NCBI RefSeq assembly: GCF_035946055.1
Contig: NZ_CP108364.1
Span: forward strand, 992,001 to 1,056,000
Reading direction: 5' to 3'
From: Streptomyces sp. NBC_01341
GTDB taxonomy: Bacteria; Actinomycetota; Actinomycetes; Streptomycetales; Streptomycetaceae
Length of the DNA stretch: 64,000 bases
The notes under the pieces were generated by a model. That model was not told where the DNA came from, searched no databases, and saw only the letters and a list, made by a program, of their open reading frames with translations. The position numbers and the translations under genes are program-made. Positions 25,386-34,809 of the stretch are shown piece after piece. Every line of letters begins with the position of its first letter. Within the stretch, counting starts at the first letter, position 1.

Positions 25386-26405
25386 TCAGCTCCCTCCCTG
25401 CTTCGGTGGCATGCACCCTCCGTCGGCCGGGGGTGTGCCCGCCGGCAGATAGCTCTTCGGGACGACGCCGCAGACGTAGTTGTCGAACCAGCGGCCGTTG
25501 CCGAGGGTGTTACCGACGAGGCGGTTGTAGGAACCGGCCAGCGAGAGCACCTTGTCGAGGCTCTTGCGGTTCTTCACCAGCACGGCGGTGACCCTGCCGA
25601 GGGAGTCCAGGGTCGGCTTGAGCTGCTTGTCGTTGTCCGCGACGAGCCCGGTGAGCTGGGTCCCGAGGTTCCTCGTGCCGGTGAGGAGCAGGTGGATGGA
25701 GTCCCGGCGGGCCTGGATCTCGCCGAGGAGCAGGTTCCCGTCCTCCAGGAGCGTCTCGAAGCTGCTCTTCTTGTTCGCGAGGGTCTTCGTCAGCCGCTTG
25801 CTGCCCTTGAGGAGGGTGGCGAGCTGGGCGTCCCGCTCGGAGACGGTCCTGGACAGGGCGGACAGTCCGTCGGCGGCGCTGCGCACGTCCGGCGGGGAGT
25901 CCTTGAAGGTGTCGGAGATCGTCTCGAAGCTCTTGGCGAGCTGGGCCGTGTCGATCTCGTCGATCGTCTCGCCGAGGCCGTTGAAGGCCTGGGTGACGTC
26001 GTACGGCGAGGTCGTGCGGCTCGCGGTGATGCGGGACCCGGGGTCCTGCGGGGCGTTGCCCAGCGGGTCGACCGCGAGGTACTTGTCGCCGAGCAGCGTC
26101 TTGACGGCGATGCCCACGGTGGAGGAGTTGCCGATCCAGGCGTCCTCGACCTCGAAGTCGACCTTCACCTTGGCGCCGTCGAGCGAGACCCCGGTGACCT
26201 CGCCGACCTTCACCCCGGCGATGCGTACCTCGTCGCCCTCGTCGAGGCCGGCGGACTCGGTGAAGTCGGCGCTGTAGGAAGTGCCACCGCCGATGAAGGG
26301 CAGCGCGTCGGCACGGTAGGCGGCGAGGCCGACGAGGACCAGGACGAGGAGTCCGACGGTGCCGACGGCGACGGGGTTGCGTTCCCGCACGGGCTTGATC
26401 CTCAT
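25386..26405 (-). CDS. mceC: MCE family protein, MceC position
   Basis: The ATG at 26403-26405 (MRIKPVRERN) overlaps the mceB stop by 4 bases and gives 339 residues. An N-terminal anchor (about 12-30, VAVGTVGLLVLVLVGLAAY) precedes an MCE domain (about 38-120; YSADFTESAGLDEGDEVRIAG, VKVGEVTGVSL, LLGDKYLAVDPLG). Helical needle sequence to about 300 ends with FDNYVCGVVPKSYLPAG and a cysteine near the end. The open frame extends 35 codons upstream but that sequence is not MCE-like. Confidence 0.9.
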   Translation of the reverse strand: MRIKPVRERNPVAVGTVGLLVLVLVGLAAYRADALPFIGGGTSYSADFTESAGLDEGDEVRIAGVKVGEVTGVSLDGAKVKVDFEVEDAWIGNSSTVGIAVKTLLGDKYLAVDPLGNAPQDPGSRITASRTTSPYDVTQAFNGLGETIDEIDTAQLAKSFETISDTFKDSPPDVRSAADGLSALSRTVSERDAQLATLLKGSKRLTKTLANKKSSFETLLEDGNLLLGEIQARRDSIHLLLTGTRNLGTQLTGLVADNDKQLKPTLDSLGRVTAVLVKNRKSLDKVLSLAGSYNRLVGNTLGNGRWFDNYVCGVVPKSYLPAGTPPADGGCMPPKQGGS

Positions 26406-27433
26406 GCCTGGCACCTCGGCTGACCGATCGTGATGCCGGTGGGCGGGGCACTGCCGTCCTCGGTCGTCACCCCGCTGATCCTCGCTTCGCAGAGGTAGAG
26501 GTTGAGCCATGACCCGTACGAGGTGAGGCGGGTGATCGCCTCCATCTTGGCCGGGGTCCGGCGGAGGAAGTTCTCGATCTGGGGCGCGTTCCTGTCCAGC
26601 TGGTTGCCGAGGCGCCCGAGCTGGGCGATGTCCTTCTTGAGCGGCTTGCGGCCGTCATGGAGGAGCCCGGCGGTGACGGTGGTCAGCGCTCCCATCGCCG
26701 TGACCGCCTCCCCCAGCGGCTTGCGGTCGCCGGAGAAGCCGGTGACGAGCTTCTGCAGGGTGACGACGAGGTCATTGAAGCCGGCCTCGCGGTCGTTGAC
26801 GGTCTTCAGGACCGTGTTGAGGTTCTTGATCACCTCGCCGATCACCTTGTCCTTGGCCGCGACGGTGCCGGTCAGCGATCCGACGTGGGAGAGGATGCTG
26901 TCGACGGTGCCGCCCTCGCCCTGGAGGACCTGCACGATCGATCCGGCCAGCTGGTTGACATCCGGTGGCGACAGGCCCTCGAAGAGCGGCTGGAAGCCGT
27001 TGAACAGCTGCGTGAGGTCGAGCGCGGGCCTGGTGCGGGACAGCGGGATGGTCGCGCCCGCTCCGAAGCTCTCGCCGACGGGCCCGGCGCCCTGGTCGAG
27101 GTCGATGTAGCGCTGGCCGACCATGTTGAGGTACTTGATCGACGCCGTGACCGAGGCGGGCAGGTCACGGCCCCGGCGTACGGCGAATCCGACCTCGGCC
27201 AGGCGCTTGTCGGCGACCCGGATGGACTCGACCTGGCCGACCTCGACGCCGGCGATCCGGACGCTGTCGCCGACGACGAGCCCGGTGGCGTCGGTGAACC
27301 GTGCCTTGTACGAGGTGGTGTCGCCGACGCCCGTGTTGGCGATGGACAGCCCGAGGACGGTGGTGGCCAGGACGGTCACCACGACGAAGACGAGGGACTT
27401 CACGAGGGGACCCGCGAGGGAGCGGCGCTTCAC
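26402..27433 (-). CDS. mceB: MCE family protein, MceB position
   Basis: This 343-residue protein uses a GTG start that overlaps the mceA stop by 4 bases. It has an anchor (about 10-30, LVKSLVFVVVTVLATTVLGL) and an MCE domain (about 42-122; YKARFTDATGLVVGDSVRIAG, VEVGQVESIRV, MVGQRYIDLDQGAG). A helical region extends to about 310, ending YLCEARISG. It is the second Mce subunit of the operon and carries the same LSRTRPALDLTQLFNGFQPL segment after the domain as other MceB proteins. Confidence 0.9.
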   Translation of the reverse strand: MKRRSLAGPLVKSLVFVVVTVLATTVLGLSIANTGVGDTTSYKARFTDATGLVVGDSVRIAGVEVGQVESIRVADKRLAEVGFAVRRGRDLPASVTASIKYLNMVGQRYIDLDQGAGPVGESFGAGATIPLSRTRPALDLTQLFNGFQPLFEGLSPPDVNQLAGSIVQVLQGEGGTVDSILSHVGSLTGTVAAKDKVIGEVIKNLNTVLKTVNDREAGFNDLVVTLQKLVTGFSGDRKPLGEAVTAMGALTTVTAGLLHDGRKPLKKDIAQLGRLGNQLDRNAPQIENFLRRTPAKMEAITRLTSYGSWLNLYLCEARISGVTTEDGSAPPTGITIGQPRCQA

Positions 27434-28731
27434 TTGAGCTTCACCTCCGCACCGCGGAAGGCCGGTCCGATGAGCACGCTGCTCCAGTCGGGCAGGTTCT
27501 GCGGCTGGACTTTCAGTGAGGGGGCGACCAGTTCGTTGACGAGCCGGCTCTCCTCGGGGGAATTGGGCATTCCGAGCGCGGTGCCGTCGGCGTCGGCCTC
27601 GGCGTCCCCGGACCTGGCCGCGGTGCTGCCGGGGGCGGACGCGGTCCGGGCGTCGGCGGTCGGTACCGCCCTGCCGGTGTAGGGGACCGAGTAGCAGTGC
27701 GGGCCGCCGGTCGCGCCGTAGACCGGGGTGTCCCTGCCGGTGACGTACTTGCCCTTGGACTCGACGGGCCTGAGCGTGACGTGCAGGCCCGGTTCGTCGG
27801 TGCCCTTGCCGAGCGCCTTGTCCATGGCGGGGACGAAGCCGGCCATCGTCCGCAGGGTGCAGGGGAAGGCGTCGGAGTACTCCGCGAGGAGTTCCAGGGT
27901 CGGCCTGCCCGAGGCGGAGAGCCGGATCAGGTTGTCCTTGTTCTTGCGGAGGAAGGAGGTCACGTCCTGCGCCGATGCCGTGGTGGAGCCGTACAGGTCG
28001 GCGAGTTCCGCCTGCTGTTCGGCGATGGTGCCGCTGGTGGTGGTGAAGTCGGTGAGCGCGTCCAGGACGTCGGGGGCGGCATCGGCGTACAGCGTGCTCA
28101 CCTTCACGAGTTCCCTGATGTCCGCGTTCAGGGTGGGGAGTTGCGGGTTGAATTCCTTCAGGTGGGCATCGAGGGTGACCAGGGTGTCGCCGAGCTTGCC
28201 GCCCCGCCCTTCGAGTGCCTGGGACACGGCGTTGAGAGTGGCGGCCAGCTTCTCGGGCTTGACCGCGGTCAGCATCGGCAGGACGTTGTCGAGGACCTCT
28301 TCGAGTTCGACGGCGTTGCTGGACCGGTCCTGCGGGATCACCGCCCCGGCCTTCAGCGGCTGCGAGGAGGGGACCGCCGGAGGCACGAGCGCGACGAAAC
28401 GCTCGCCGAAGAGGGTGGTGGGCAGCATCTGGGCCGTGACGTCGGCGGGTATCCGGCCGAGCCTGCCGGGTTCGATGGCGAGGGTGAGACGCGCGCCGTC
28501 CCCGTCGGCCGCGATGTGGCGCACCTCGCCGATCACGACACCGCGCAGTTTCACGTCGGCGTTGTCATGCATCTCGTTGCCGACGCTCCCGGTGCGCACG
28601 GTCACGGTGGCGTCGTCCGCGAAGTCCTTCTCGTACACCGAGACCGACACCCAGACGAGCACGGCGGGCACGAGCACGAAGGCCACGCCCGCGAGTCTGC
28701 GGCGCACTGTCTGCGCCGTGGAGGTACGCAT
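27430..28731 (-). CDS. mceA: MCE family protein, MceA position
   Basis: This 433-residue protein is first and longest of the six Mce subunits. The anchor is at about 12-32 (LAGVAFVLVPAVLVWVSVSVY). The MCE domain spans about 40-125 (VTVRTGSVGNEMHDNADVKLRG, VVIGEVRHIAA, LFGERFVALVPP). A helical region extends to about 300, followed by a cysteine pair (FPCTLRTM, PHCYSVPY) and a disordered Ala/Asp-rich tail. It overlaps yrbEB by one base (TGATG). MceA leads the subunits that pass lipid to the YrbE core. Confidence 0.9.
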   Translation of the reverse strand: MRTSTAQTVRRRLAGVAFVLVPAVLVWVSVSVYEKDFADDATVTVRTGSVGNEMHDNADVKLRGVVIGEVRHIAADGDGARLTLAIEPGRLGRIPADVTAQMLPTTLFGERFVALVPPAVPSSQPLKAGAVIPQDRSSNAVELEEVLDNVLPMLTAVKPEKLAATLNAVSQALEGRGGKLGDTLVTLDAHLKEFNPQLPTLNADIRELVKVSTLYADAAPDVLDALTDFTTTSGTIAEQQAELADLYGSTTASAQDVTSFLRKNKDNLIRLSASGRPTLELLAEYSDAFPCTLRTMAGFVPAMDKALGKGTDEPGLHVTLRPVESKGKYVTGRDTPVYGATGGPHCYSVPYTGRAVPTADARTASAPGSTAARSGDAEADADGTALGMPNSPEESRLVNELVAPSLKVQPQNLPDWSSVLIGPAFRGAEVKLK

Positions 28732-29534
28732 CAGCCGGCCACCTTCACGGTTGTCGTCGCACCCCAGATGGCGAGCGAGAGGAAGAAGTCGGTGACGCTG
28801 ATGAGCACGATGGCGTTGCGCACCGACCGGCCCACCGCGACGCCCACGCCGGCCGGCCCGCCGGTGGCGTGGAAGCCGTAGTAGCAGTGGGCGAGGATCA
28901 CCAGCACGCTGAAGATCAGCACCTTGAGGACCGACAGCAGGACGTCGTCCGGGGAGAGGAAGAGGTTGAAGTAGTGGTCGTAGGTGCCCGCGGACTGTCC
29001 GTTGAACAGGACCGTGATGTAGCGGGACGCCAGGTAGGAGGAGAGCAGACCGATCGCGTACAGCGGGATGATGGCGACGACTCCCGCGATGATCCGCGTG
29101 GTGACGAGGTAGGGCATGGAGCGCACGCCCATCGCTTCTAGGGCGTCGACCTCCTCGTTGATCCGCATCGCGCCGAGCTGGGCGGTGAAGCCCGCGCCGA
29201 CGGTGGCGGAGAGGGCGAGACCTGCCACGAGCGGGGCGATCTCGCGGGTGTTGAAGTAGGCGGAGATGAACCCGGTGAAGGCGGAGGTGCCGATCTGGTC
29301 GAGGGCCGCGTATCCCTGGAGTCCGACGACCGAGCCGGTCGCGAGGGTCATCGCGATCATCACGCCGATGGTTCCGCCGATGACCCCGAGTCCGCCACTG
29401 CCGAAGGCGACCTCGGCGAGGAGCCGTTGTACCTCCTTGAGGTAGCGGCGCAGGGTCCGGGGAACCCAGAGGAGTGCCTTGACGTAGAAGGTGAGCTGGT
29501 CACCCGAGCGGTCGAGCCAGCCGAGCATCGACAT
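28731..29534 (-). CDS. yrbEB: YrbE/MlaE-family ABC permease, second copy (YrbEB)
   Basis: This 267-residue integral membrane permease of the MlaE fold has about five or six helices. Typical stretches are VIGGTIGVMIAMTLATGSVVG, AGLALSATVGAGFTAQLGAMR (the conserved motif before the acidic coupling segment NEEVDALEAMGVRSMPYL) and GPAGVGVAVGRSVRNAIV at the end. It forms the inner-membrane heterodimer with the upstream permease, energised by the Mkl ATPase. Three bases separate it from YrbEA. Confidence 0.92.
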   Translation of the reverse strand: MSMLGWLDRSGDQLTFYVKALLWVPRTLRRYLKEVQRLLAEVAFGSGGLGVIGGTIGVMIAMTLATGSVVGLQGYAALDQIGTSAFTGFISAYFNTREIAPLVAGLALSATVGAGFTAQLGAMRINEEVDALEAMGVRSMPYLVTTRIIAGVVAIIPLYAIGLLSSYLASRYITVLFNGQSAGTYDHYFNLFLSPDDVLLSVLKVLIFSVLVILAHCYYGFHATGGPAGVGVAVGRSVRNAIVLISVTDFFLSLAIWGATTTVKVAG

Positions 29535-29537
29535 CGG

Positions 29538-30383
29538 TCAGCCCCCCTTCGGGGGGACGATCTGCAGATAGATCGCCGTGAGGATCATGTTCACGAGGAA
29601 CAGGAGCATGAAGGTGATGACGACGGACTGGTTGACCGCGTCGCCGACGCCCTTCGGTCCGCCGCGCGGGTTCAGTCCCCGGTACGCGGCCACGATGCCC
29701 GCGATGAAGCCGAAGATCAGGGCCTTGATCTCACCGACGTAGAGGTCGGGAAGCTGGGCCAGGGCGGAGAAGCTGGCGAGGTACGCGCCTGGGGTCCCGT
29801 CCTGCATGATCACGTTGAAGAAGTAGCCCCCGAGTGTCCCGACCACGGACACCAGGCCGTTGAGCAGGACCGCGACCAGCATCGTGGCCAGGACGCGGGG
29901 GACGACGAGGCGCTGGACGGGCGAGACGCCCATGACCTCCATCGCGTCGAGTTCTTCGCGGATCTTGCGGGAGCCGAGGTCGGCGCAGATCGCGGAGCCG
30001 GCGGCCCCGGCGATGAGCAGTGCCACGATCAGCGGGCTGGCCTGCTGGATGACCGCGAGGACGCTGGCGCCTCCGGTGAAGGACTGGGCCCCGAGCTGTT
30101 CGGTGAGCGAGCCGACCTGGAGGGCGATGACCGCGCCGAACGGGATGGAGACGAGGGCCGCCGGCAGGATGGTGACGCTGGCGACGAACCAGAACTGCTC
30201 GATGAACTCCCGTAGCTGGAAGGGCCGGCGGAAGACCGCGCGGGCGACCGCCAGGGCGAGGGCGAAGAGCTGACCGGTCTGGCGCAGCGGGGCGAGGAGC
30301 CGCGAGGGCGGCCGCTGCGCGGGTGTCACCCCGGCCCTCTCGGTGCCGGGGCCCGGCGGCCGCAGGGGCAGCGGTGCCGTCAT
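29538..30383 (-). CDS. yrbEA: YrbE/MlaE-family ABC permease, first copy (YrbEA)
   Basis: This 281-residue MlaE-type permease has an N-terminal cytosolic interface helix region (to about 55) and then membrane helices. The MlaE motif is clear: LLIAGAAGSAICADLGSRKI followed by REELDAMEVMGVSPVQRLVVPR. The C-terminal GPKGVGDAVNQSVVITFMLL is the paired signature also seen in YrbEB. It overlaps the ATPase gene by 4 bases. It is a transmembrane subunit for lipid import by the Mce complex. Confidence 0.92.
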   Translation of the reverse strand: MTAPLPLRPPGPGTERAGVTPAQRPPSRLLAPLRQTGQLFALALAVARAVFRRPFQLREFIEQFWFVASVTILPAALVSIPFGAVIALQVGSLTEQLGAQSFTGGASVLAVIQQASPLIVALLIAGAAGSAICADLGSRKIREELDAMEVMGVSPVQRLVVPRVLATMLVAVLLNGLVSVVGTLGGYFFNVIMQDGTPGAYLASFSALAQLPDLYVGEIKALIFGFIAGIVAAYRGLNPRGGPKGVGDAVNQSVVITFMLLFLVNMILTAIYLQIVPPKGG

Positions 30384-31360
30384 CGGCGCCCACCGTCCAG
30401 AGCCGGCGTGTAGCTGTTCAGGATCGCCGTACGGGCTGCTTCGGGCAGTGTGCCCATCATCGAGTTCACCCGTTCCCGGCGGCGCAGCGCCCCCTGCCGC
30501 ACGGGCATGCCCGGCGAGGGCTCCAGCTGCGGGACGACGGTGCGGGGCGCCGCGTGGCCGTGGCCGTTGGTCTGTTCGGCCGCGAGAGTGGCCGCGTCCT
30601 TCTCCTCGGACATGCCGATGGGCCCCTCCCGTCGTCCGGAGAGGAACTGGGAGACCACGGGTGTGTCGCTGGTGAGCAGGACCTCGCGCGGCCCGAAGGT
30701 GACGAGGTTGCGGCAGAAGAGCATGCCCATGTTGTCCGGGACGGTGGCCGCGATGTCGAGGTTGTGGGTGACGATGAGCATCGTCGCGTCGATCTGGGCG
30801 TTGAGGTCGATGAGCAACTGCGAGAGGTAGGCGGTGCGCACCGGGTCGAGTCCTGAGTCCGGTTCGTCGCAGAGGATGATCTGCGGGTCGAGGACGAGTG
30901 CGCGGGCCAGGCCGGCCCGCTTGCGCATCCCGCCGGATATCTCGCCGGGCAGCTTCCCCTCGGCGCCGAGCAGACCGACGATGTCGATCCGTTCCATGAC
31001 GATGCGCCGGATCTCGGACTCCTTCTTCCGTGTGTGTTCACGCAAGGGGAAGGCGATGTTGTCGAAGAGCGACATCGAACCGAAGAGTGCGCCGTCCTGG
31101 AACATCAGGCCGAAGAGTTTGCGGGTCTCCATGATCTCCCGCTCGGGGCTGTTCACCATGTCGACGCCATTGATGAGGACGCGTCCCTTTTCCGGCTTCA
31201 GCAGTCCGATGATGGATTTCAGGAACACGGTCTTTCCCGTACCGGAGGGACCGAGCATGACGCTCACCTCACCGGCCGGCAGCGTGAGGCTGACGTCCTG
31301 CCAGATGTTCTGCTTGCCGAAGGACTTCGTGAGGCCTTCGACGACTACTTCGATTCCCAT
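30380..31360 (-). CDS. mkl: Mce/Mla-type ABC transporter ATPase (Mkl/MlaF)
   Basis: This 326-residue ABC ATPase drives the Mce lipid importer. Walker A is GPSGTGKT (37-44), the ABC signature is SGGMRKR (142-148, as in MlaF-type ATPases) and Walker B is ILCDEPDSGLD (162-172). After about residue 260 there is a long C-terminal extension (ending SYTPALDGGRR) as found in actinobacterial Mkl proteins. The ATG at 31358-31360 follows GAGGGAGGG. It is the first gene of the approximately 12-kb operon. Confidence 0.94.
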   Translation of the reverse strand: MGIEVVVEGLTKSFGKQNIWQDVSLTLPAGEVSVMLGPSGTGKTVFLKSIIGLLKPEKGRVLINGVDMVNSPEREIMETRKLFGLMFQDGALFGSMSLFDNIAFPLREHTRKKESEIRRIVMERIDIVGLLGAEGKLPGEISGGMRKRAGLARALVLDPQIILCDEPDSGLDPVRTAYLSQLLIDLNAQIDATMLIVTHNLDIAATVPDNMGMLFCRNLVTFGPREVLLTSDTPVVSQFLSGRREGPIGMSEEKDAATLAAEQTNGHGHAAPRTVVPQLEPSPGMPVRQGALRRRERVNSMMGTLPEAARTAILNSYTPALDGGRR

Positions 31361-32059
31361 CGGCCCTCCCTCGAGGTGGTGGTGAACGGCGTCATCTGTC
31401 AGCGCTCCGGCTCCGGTACATGCAACGGACGGCTTGTCACACATGCACCAAGGGGCGCACGTTAGGTCCGTCGAAACCGCCAGGACAAGCGGTTGAGCAG
31501 CGGAATTCGCCGGACTTCGATCTTCGGGCGGCCCACTTGTCACCGGATGACAAATCCCTGTCGCGGGTTTGTCGTCATCTGCGCAAGCACTCCGTGCCCG
31601 CCGGGGCACCACGGTCCGGGGCCGGAGCCACGGGACCCCGGCGGTGGGAGCGGTCCCGCCCCGGTGTGGGAGGTCCGGGGCCGGAGGAACTCCCGGCGGA
31701 ATCCCGGGTCAGCAGGGGCGCGACCAGGACTCCACGTGTGTCGGGCGAGCGATTACGGACCCTTTCCGAGCCGCTCAAGCGGGACGCTACGGGTCAGTAA
31801 CCTCGGTCCGCAATAGCGGTTCACGAACTTTCTCCGAGGCTGTGGAACGGCCTTGTTTTCTTGTGTCCCGATGAGTAACCGCCGTGCGAAACCTATCGAT
31901 AAGTGAGGCATTCGAGGACGTCCGCGCCCTGCGGCGAAAGGCGGTGAAGACACACGGAAGCCCACCCCGACCAGGATTCCTTCGGTCGGGGCGGGCTCGG
32001 GTGGGCGGTGTGGCGGCACGCACCAAGTGACAAGGCGGCGTGCCGGCCTCCCCTATTGG
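31361..32059. promoter_or_regulatory. mce operon promoter region with TTGTCA sites
   Basis: This 699-base region has no convincing gene. It lies between the start of mkl and the 3' end of the secreted-protein gene. It holds TTGTCAC at 31434-31440, an inverted repeat TTGTCA-ccgga-TGACAA at 31537-31553, and CTTGTCACTTGGTGCG on the minus strand at 32019-32034. AT-rich patches near 31790-31910 may be promoter elements reading towards mkl. The same motif recurs near the PucR gene. Confidence 0.5.
31959..31997 (-). terminator. Terminator of the secreted-protein gene at 32060
   Basis: AGCCC-A-CCCCGACC (31959-31972) pairs with GGTCGGGG-C-GGGCT (31984-31997) around an 11-base loop, about 60 bases downstream of the stop at 32060. 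Confidence 0.75.
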
Positions 32060-33016
32060 CTACTTCACCGCGGAGTGCCAGTTCTGGGAGAGCTCCTTGC
32101 CCGCGTCCGGCACCGACAGCCCGGGGGCGGTGAGACCGATCGTGGAGGTCTTGGCGTCGTTCAGTACGAGATTGTTCGAGCCTGCCGCCGCGGGCAGGCC
32201 GACCTTGAGGTCGATCGCCCAGCTGAGGAGTCCGCCGAGACCGCAGCCGCCGGCCTTGGGCACGGAGAACTGGCTGTCGCCCTGCGCGGCCCCGGACAGG
32301 CCGATCTGGATGAGCGAGCCCTCGTCCGCGTTCTCCGAACCGTCACCGTTGTACCGGGAGGCGGCCAGACTCGGCTGGCTCAGGTTCCCGGGGCGCAGGA
32401 CGACCGGGTTGCTGCTGCTTCCGATGTAGCAGTTGGAGCCGAGCAGCGGGTTCTCCAGGCGGATCCTGACCGGCAGCTTGACGATGGGCCCGGAGGATAT
32501 GCCGGCGACCAGGCTGAACTCGGTGGGCGTACCGGCGGATTCGACTGTGGCGGTCACCTTGTTCAGGGTGGCGTTGGTGATCTGCCCGCACACGGCGGAG
32601 ACCACGGGGACGTTGCTGGGGCACATGATGCCCAGCAGTCCGCCGGGGATGGTGGTCTTCCCGCTGATGATGGAGCCGGCGGGCGGCGGGACGACCGTGT
32701 AGGTCCCCTCGGCCGGGTGCTGGACGACGCCGAACTGCAGGTTCGTCGAGCCGGTGGTCGCCTCGGTGTTGCCCAGCTTGATCGACCCGTTGGGCGAGGT
32801 GGACGTCACACACAGGGGAACGTCGGTGTCGCCGTCCGCCGCGAGCATCGCGGGGGCATCCACCGGACAGCGGTCGAACGGGGCCCAGGCGCCGTTGAGC
32901 TGGGTCGCCGCGGCGGTGGCTGCACCGGCCGGCGACGCGGTCACGGGCATGACCAGCGCGGCGGACGCGGCGACGGCTCCGGTGGCCTTGATCCAGGTCT
33001 TCGGGGCAGATCTCAT
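32060..33016 (-). CDS. Secreted protein of unknown function, near mce operon
   Basis: This 318-residue protein has a Sec signal (MRSAPKTWIKATGAVAASAA, cleavage near GAA about residue 32). The mature part is Ser/Thr/Gly/Ala-rich and beta-strand-like, with six cysteines spaced as in FDRCPVD, PLCVTS, IMCPSN, AVCGQ, SNCYIG and GGCGLGG. It is the third of three exported proteins encoded in tandem beside the mce operon and the PucR gene. I do not recognise a catalytic motif. A surface or lipid-related role is inferred only from context. The ATG follows GAGGGA. Confidence 0.72.
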   Translation of the reverse strand: MRSAPKTWIKATGAVAASAALVMPVTASPAGAATAAATQLNGAWAPFDRCPVDAPAMLAADGDTDVPLCVTSTSPNGSIKLGNTEATTGSTNLQFGVVQHPAEGTYTVVPPPAGSIISGKTTIPGGLLGIMCPSNVPVVSAVCGQITNATLNKVTATVESAGTPTEFSLVAGISSGPIVKLPVRIRLENPLLGSNCYIGSSSNPVVLRPGNLSQPSLAASRYNGDGSENADEGSLIQIGLSGAAQGDSQFSVPKAGGCGLGGLLSWAIDLKVGLPAAAGSNNLVLNDAKTSTIGLTAPGLSVPDAGKELSQNWHSAVK

Positions 33017-33089
33017 TGTTCCCTCAATTCGGTTATGGGCTCGAAGGAATTGCTGTGCTCGGGACGGTGGTCGAGGGGCGGCCGCGGGG

Positions 33090-34565
33090 TCAGCGCGACG
33101 CCTTGGGGATGTCCTGGGGCTGGTACTCGGGCGTACAGGCACCACCGGTCGAAGGCACACACGGCGCCCCCTGTACCTGCTTGACGAATCCGGGAGATCC
33201 GGACAGGGAGGCGGTGAAGAGACTGTCCAGATCCTCTTCCGCACCGCAGCCCTTGAAGGGTGGGATCGTCACCGACCCGGTCAGCGTCCCACCCGTCACC
33301 ACCGTGTAGCCCACGTTGCCCTTCTCCGCGTCCCAGGTCCCCAGGCCGGCGAGCGAGAGCCGGAACGGGCGCTCCGTCCGGCAGTTCTTCCCCACGTCCA
33401 GCGCCACACCGTTGACCTCGACGTCGTACAGCCTGAGGACGAAGTCCATGTCGACGGTGGTGGTGGTCTTGGTGAAGCCACCGTTGAGAAGATCCGTGAT
33501 GCCGTGGGACACCACGTTGCGGTCCTTCGGCGAGTCGGGCTCGGGAGGTATCTGTGTCATCTCGAGGGTGGCCGTCGTCGGCATGAACCCGAACGTCAGG
33601 AACGTCCCCCTGGTGGGCGGCAGTTGCGGCTTTCCCTGGTAATCCAGCACGATCGCCGCGTTCAGGATCGCGTGTACGTAGGGAAACTCGAAGTAGTTCT
33701 CCCCGTCGTACGTGTGAATCCGTGCGCAGGCCGGGGGGAATTTGGTGGCGCCGTCGAGCTTGGTCACGTTCGCGTAGCCGGCTACGTAGGCGACCATGTC
33801 CCGGCCTTCCTCGTTCATCGGGTCCCCGACGCACGATGGAGCGGAAGCGGACACGGACTCCTTCGCCCGCTTCCCGATCTCCGGCGCTACGGGTTCTCCC
33901 TGCTCCTCGTCATCGGGCCACTCATCGGACGCGGACGGTCCAGGTGTGGGCGTCTCGGCACCACCGCCGACGCCGACCGTCGCCAGGGTCGTCTCCTGGT
34001 CCGCGTCCACCACGCACGTGGCGGAGACACTCGGCGGTTCCGCCGGAGTTCCGTCAGCCTTCCTCACGGCCAGTTCCACCGAGAGGGCCGATGCCTTGAA
34101 CGACAGTTCGCCCGGCGCGCCGGGTTTCACGTAGGGAACACTCCCCGCCGTACTCAACGTCAACTCGCCGGTCTCGGGGACCGGTACCGGCGCGCCGGCG
34201 GTCCCGACCCACTCCGCCCGGGCCGACCGGCCCTCCTGGGCGACGTCGACCGAAAGCCGGGCCTCCGCGCTCACGGCCGCCGCTCCGGACCCGGCGAGGC
34301 CGGCCGTCGCCGCCTCGGGCAGAGTCAGGTCGAGCGCCATGTCCTCGGGCTGGATCACCTGTCCGGCCTGAGCCGATCCGGGGAATTTCACGGCTATCCG
34401 GACCTTCACCGGATGTTCCCCCTCAGGGAAGTCACACGTGTAGGCCAGCCCCGCGTCGATCTCCTGCATGCCGGACGCGGCCTGTGCGCCGGGGAGCATC
34501 CCCCCGAGCAGCACAGCGGTGGCCACGGCGGCACCGCGTGCGGTGCGCCTGCGCGTTCCCGCCAT
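33090..34565 (-). CDS. Secreted DUF6801-like protein
   Basis: This 491-residue exported protein has a signal peptide (RRRTARGAAVATAVLLGGML, cleavage near AQA). The N-terminal domain (about 35-175; LAYTCDFPEGEHPVKVRIAV) looks like the DUF6801 domain found in actinomycete surface proteins. A disordered acidic linker (about 200-230) leads to a second, beta-rich domain (about 240-490) with cysteines in APSCVGDP, FPPACARIH, KNCRTERPF, FKGCGAEED and APCVPSTGGACTPEY. The function is unknown. The ATG follows GGAGGG. It lies 73 bases upstream of the secreted-protein gene at 32060 on the same strand. Confidence 0.75.
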   Translation of the reverse strand: MAGTRRRTARGAAVATAVLLGGMLPGAQAASGMQEIDAGLAYTCDFPEGEHPVKVRIAVKFPGSAQAGQVIQPEDMALDLTLPEAATAGLAGSGAAAVSAEARLSVDVAQEGRSARAEWVGTAGAPVPVPETGELTLSTAGSVPYVKPGAPGELSFKASALSVELAVRKADGTPAEPPSVSATCVVDADQETTLATVGVGGGAETPTPGPSASDEWPDDEEQGEPVAPEIGKRAKESVSASAPSCVGDPMNEEGRDMVAYVAGYANVTKLDGATKFPPACARIHTYDGENYFEFPYVHAILNAAIVLDYQGKPQLPPTRGTFLTFGFMPTTATLEMTQIPPEPDSPKDRNVVSHGITDLLNGGFTKTTTTVDMDFVLRLYDVEVNGVALDVGKNCRTERPFRLSLAGLGTWDAEKGNVGYTVVTGGTLTGSVTIPPFKGCGAEEDLDSLFTASLSGSPGFVKQVQGAPCVPSTGGACTPEYQPQDIPKASR

Positions 34566-34697
34566 TCGACTTCCCTCCACTGGCGATGTCCCCTGTTCGG
34601 ACAACCTGACGTGCCTCGTACGCCGGACGGACCCCCGCACACTTCCCGCTCACTCGGTACCGGCGTGGCGACCGGGCAACCCGTGGTGGCCGACCAG

Positions 34698-34709
34698 TTG
34701 TCACCTTGA
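34698..34709. promoter_or_regulatory. TTGTCAC motif upstream of DUF6801 gene
   Basis: GTTGTCACCTTG lies about 130 bases before the DUF6801-protein start. It matches the TTGTCAC core found in the mce promoter region and before the PucR gene. Confidence 0.35.
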
Positions 34710-34743
34710 GCCGCGGGGCCCGGGCAGTCGGTGATGTACCCAC

Positions 34744-34781
34744 AGGGATCGCACGGCGGGCGGCGCCGCCGTGCGATCCCT
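34744..34781 (-). terminator. Perfect 16-bp hairpin after the small secreted-protein gene
   Basis: AGGGATCGCACGGCGG (34744-34759) pairs perfectly with 34766-34781 around a 6-base loop, about 30 bases past the stop codon at 34810. Confidence 0.8.
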
Positions 34782-34809
34782 CGTCACCCATGACCGGGAT
34801 GCGACCGGA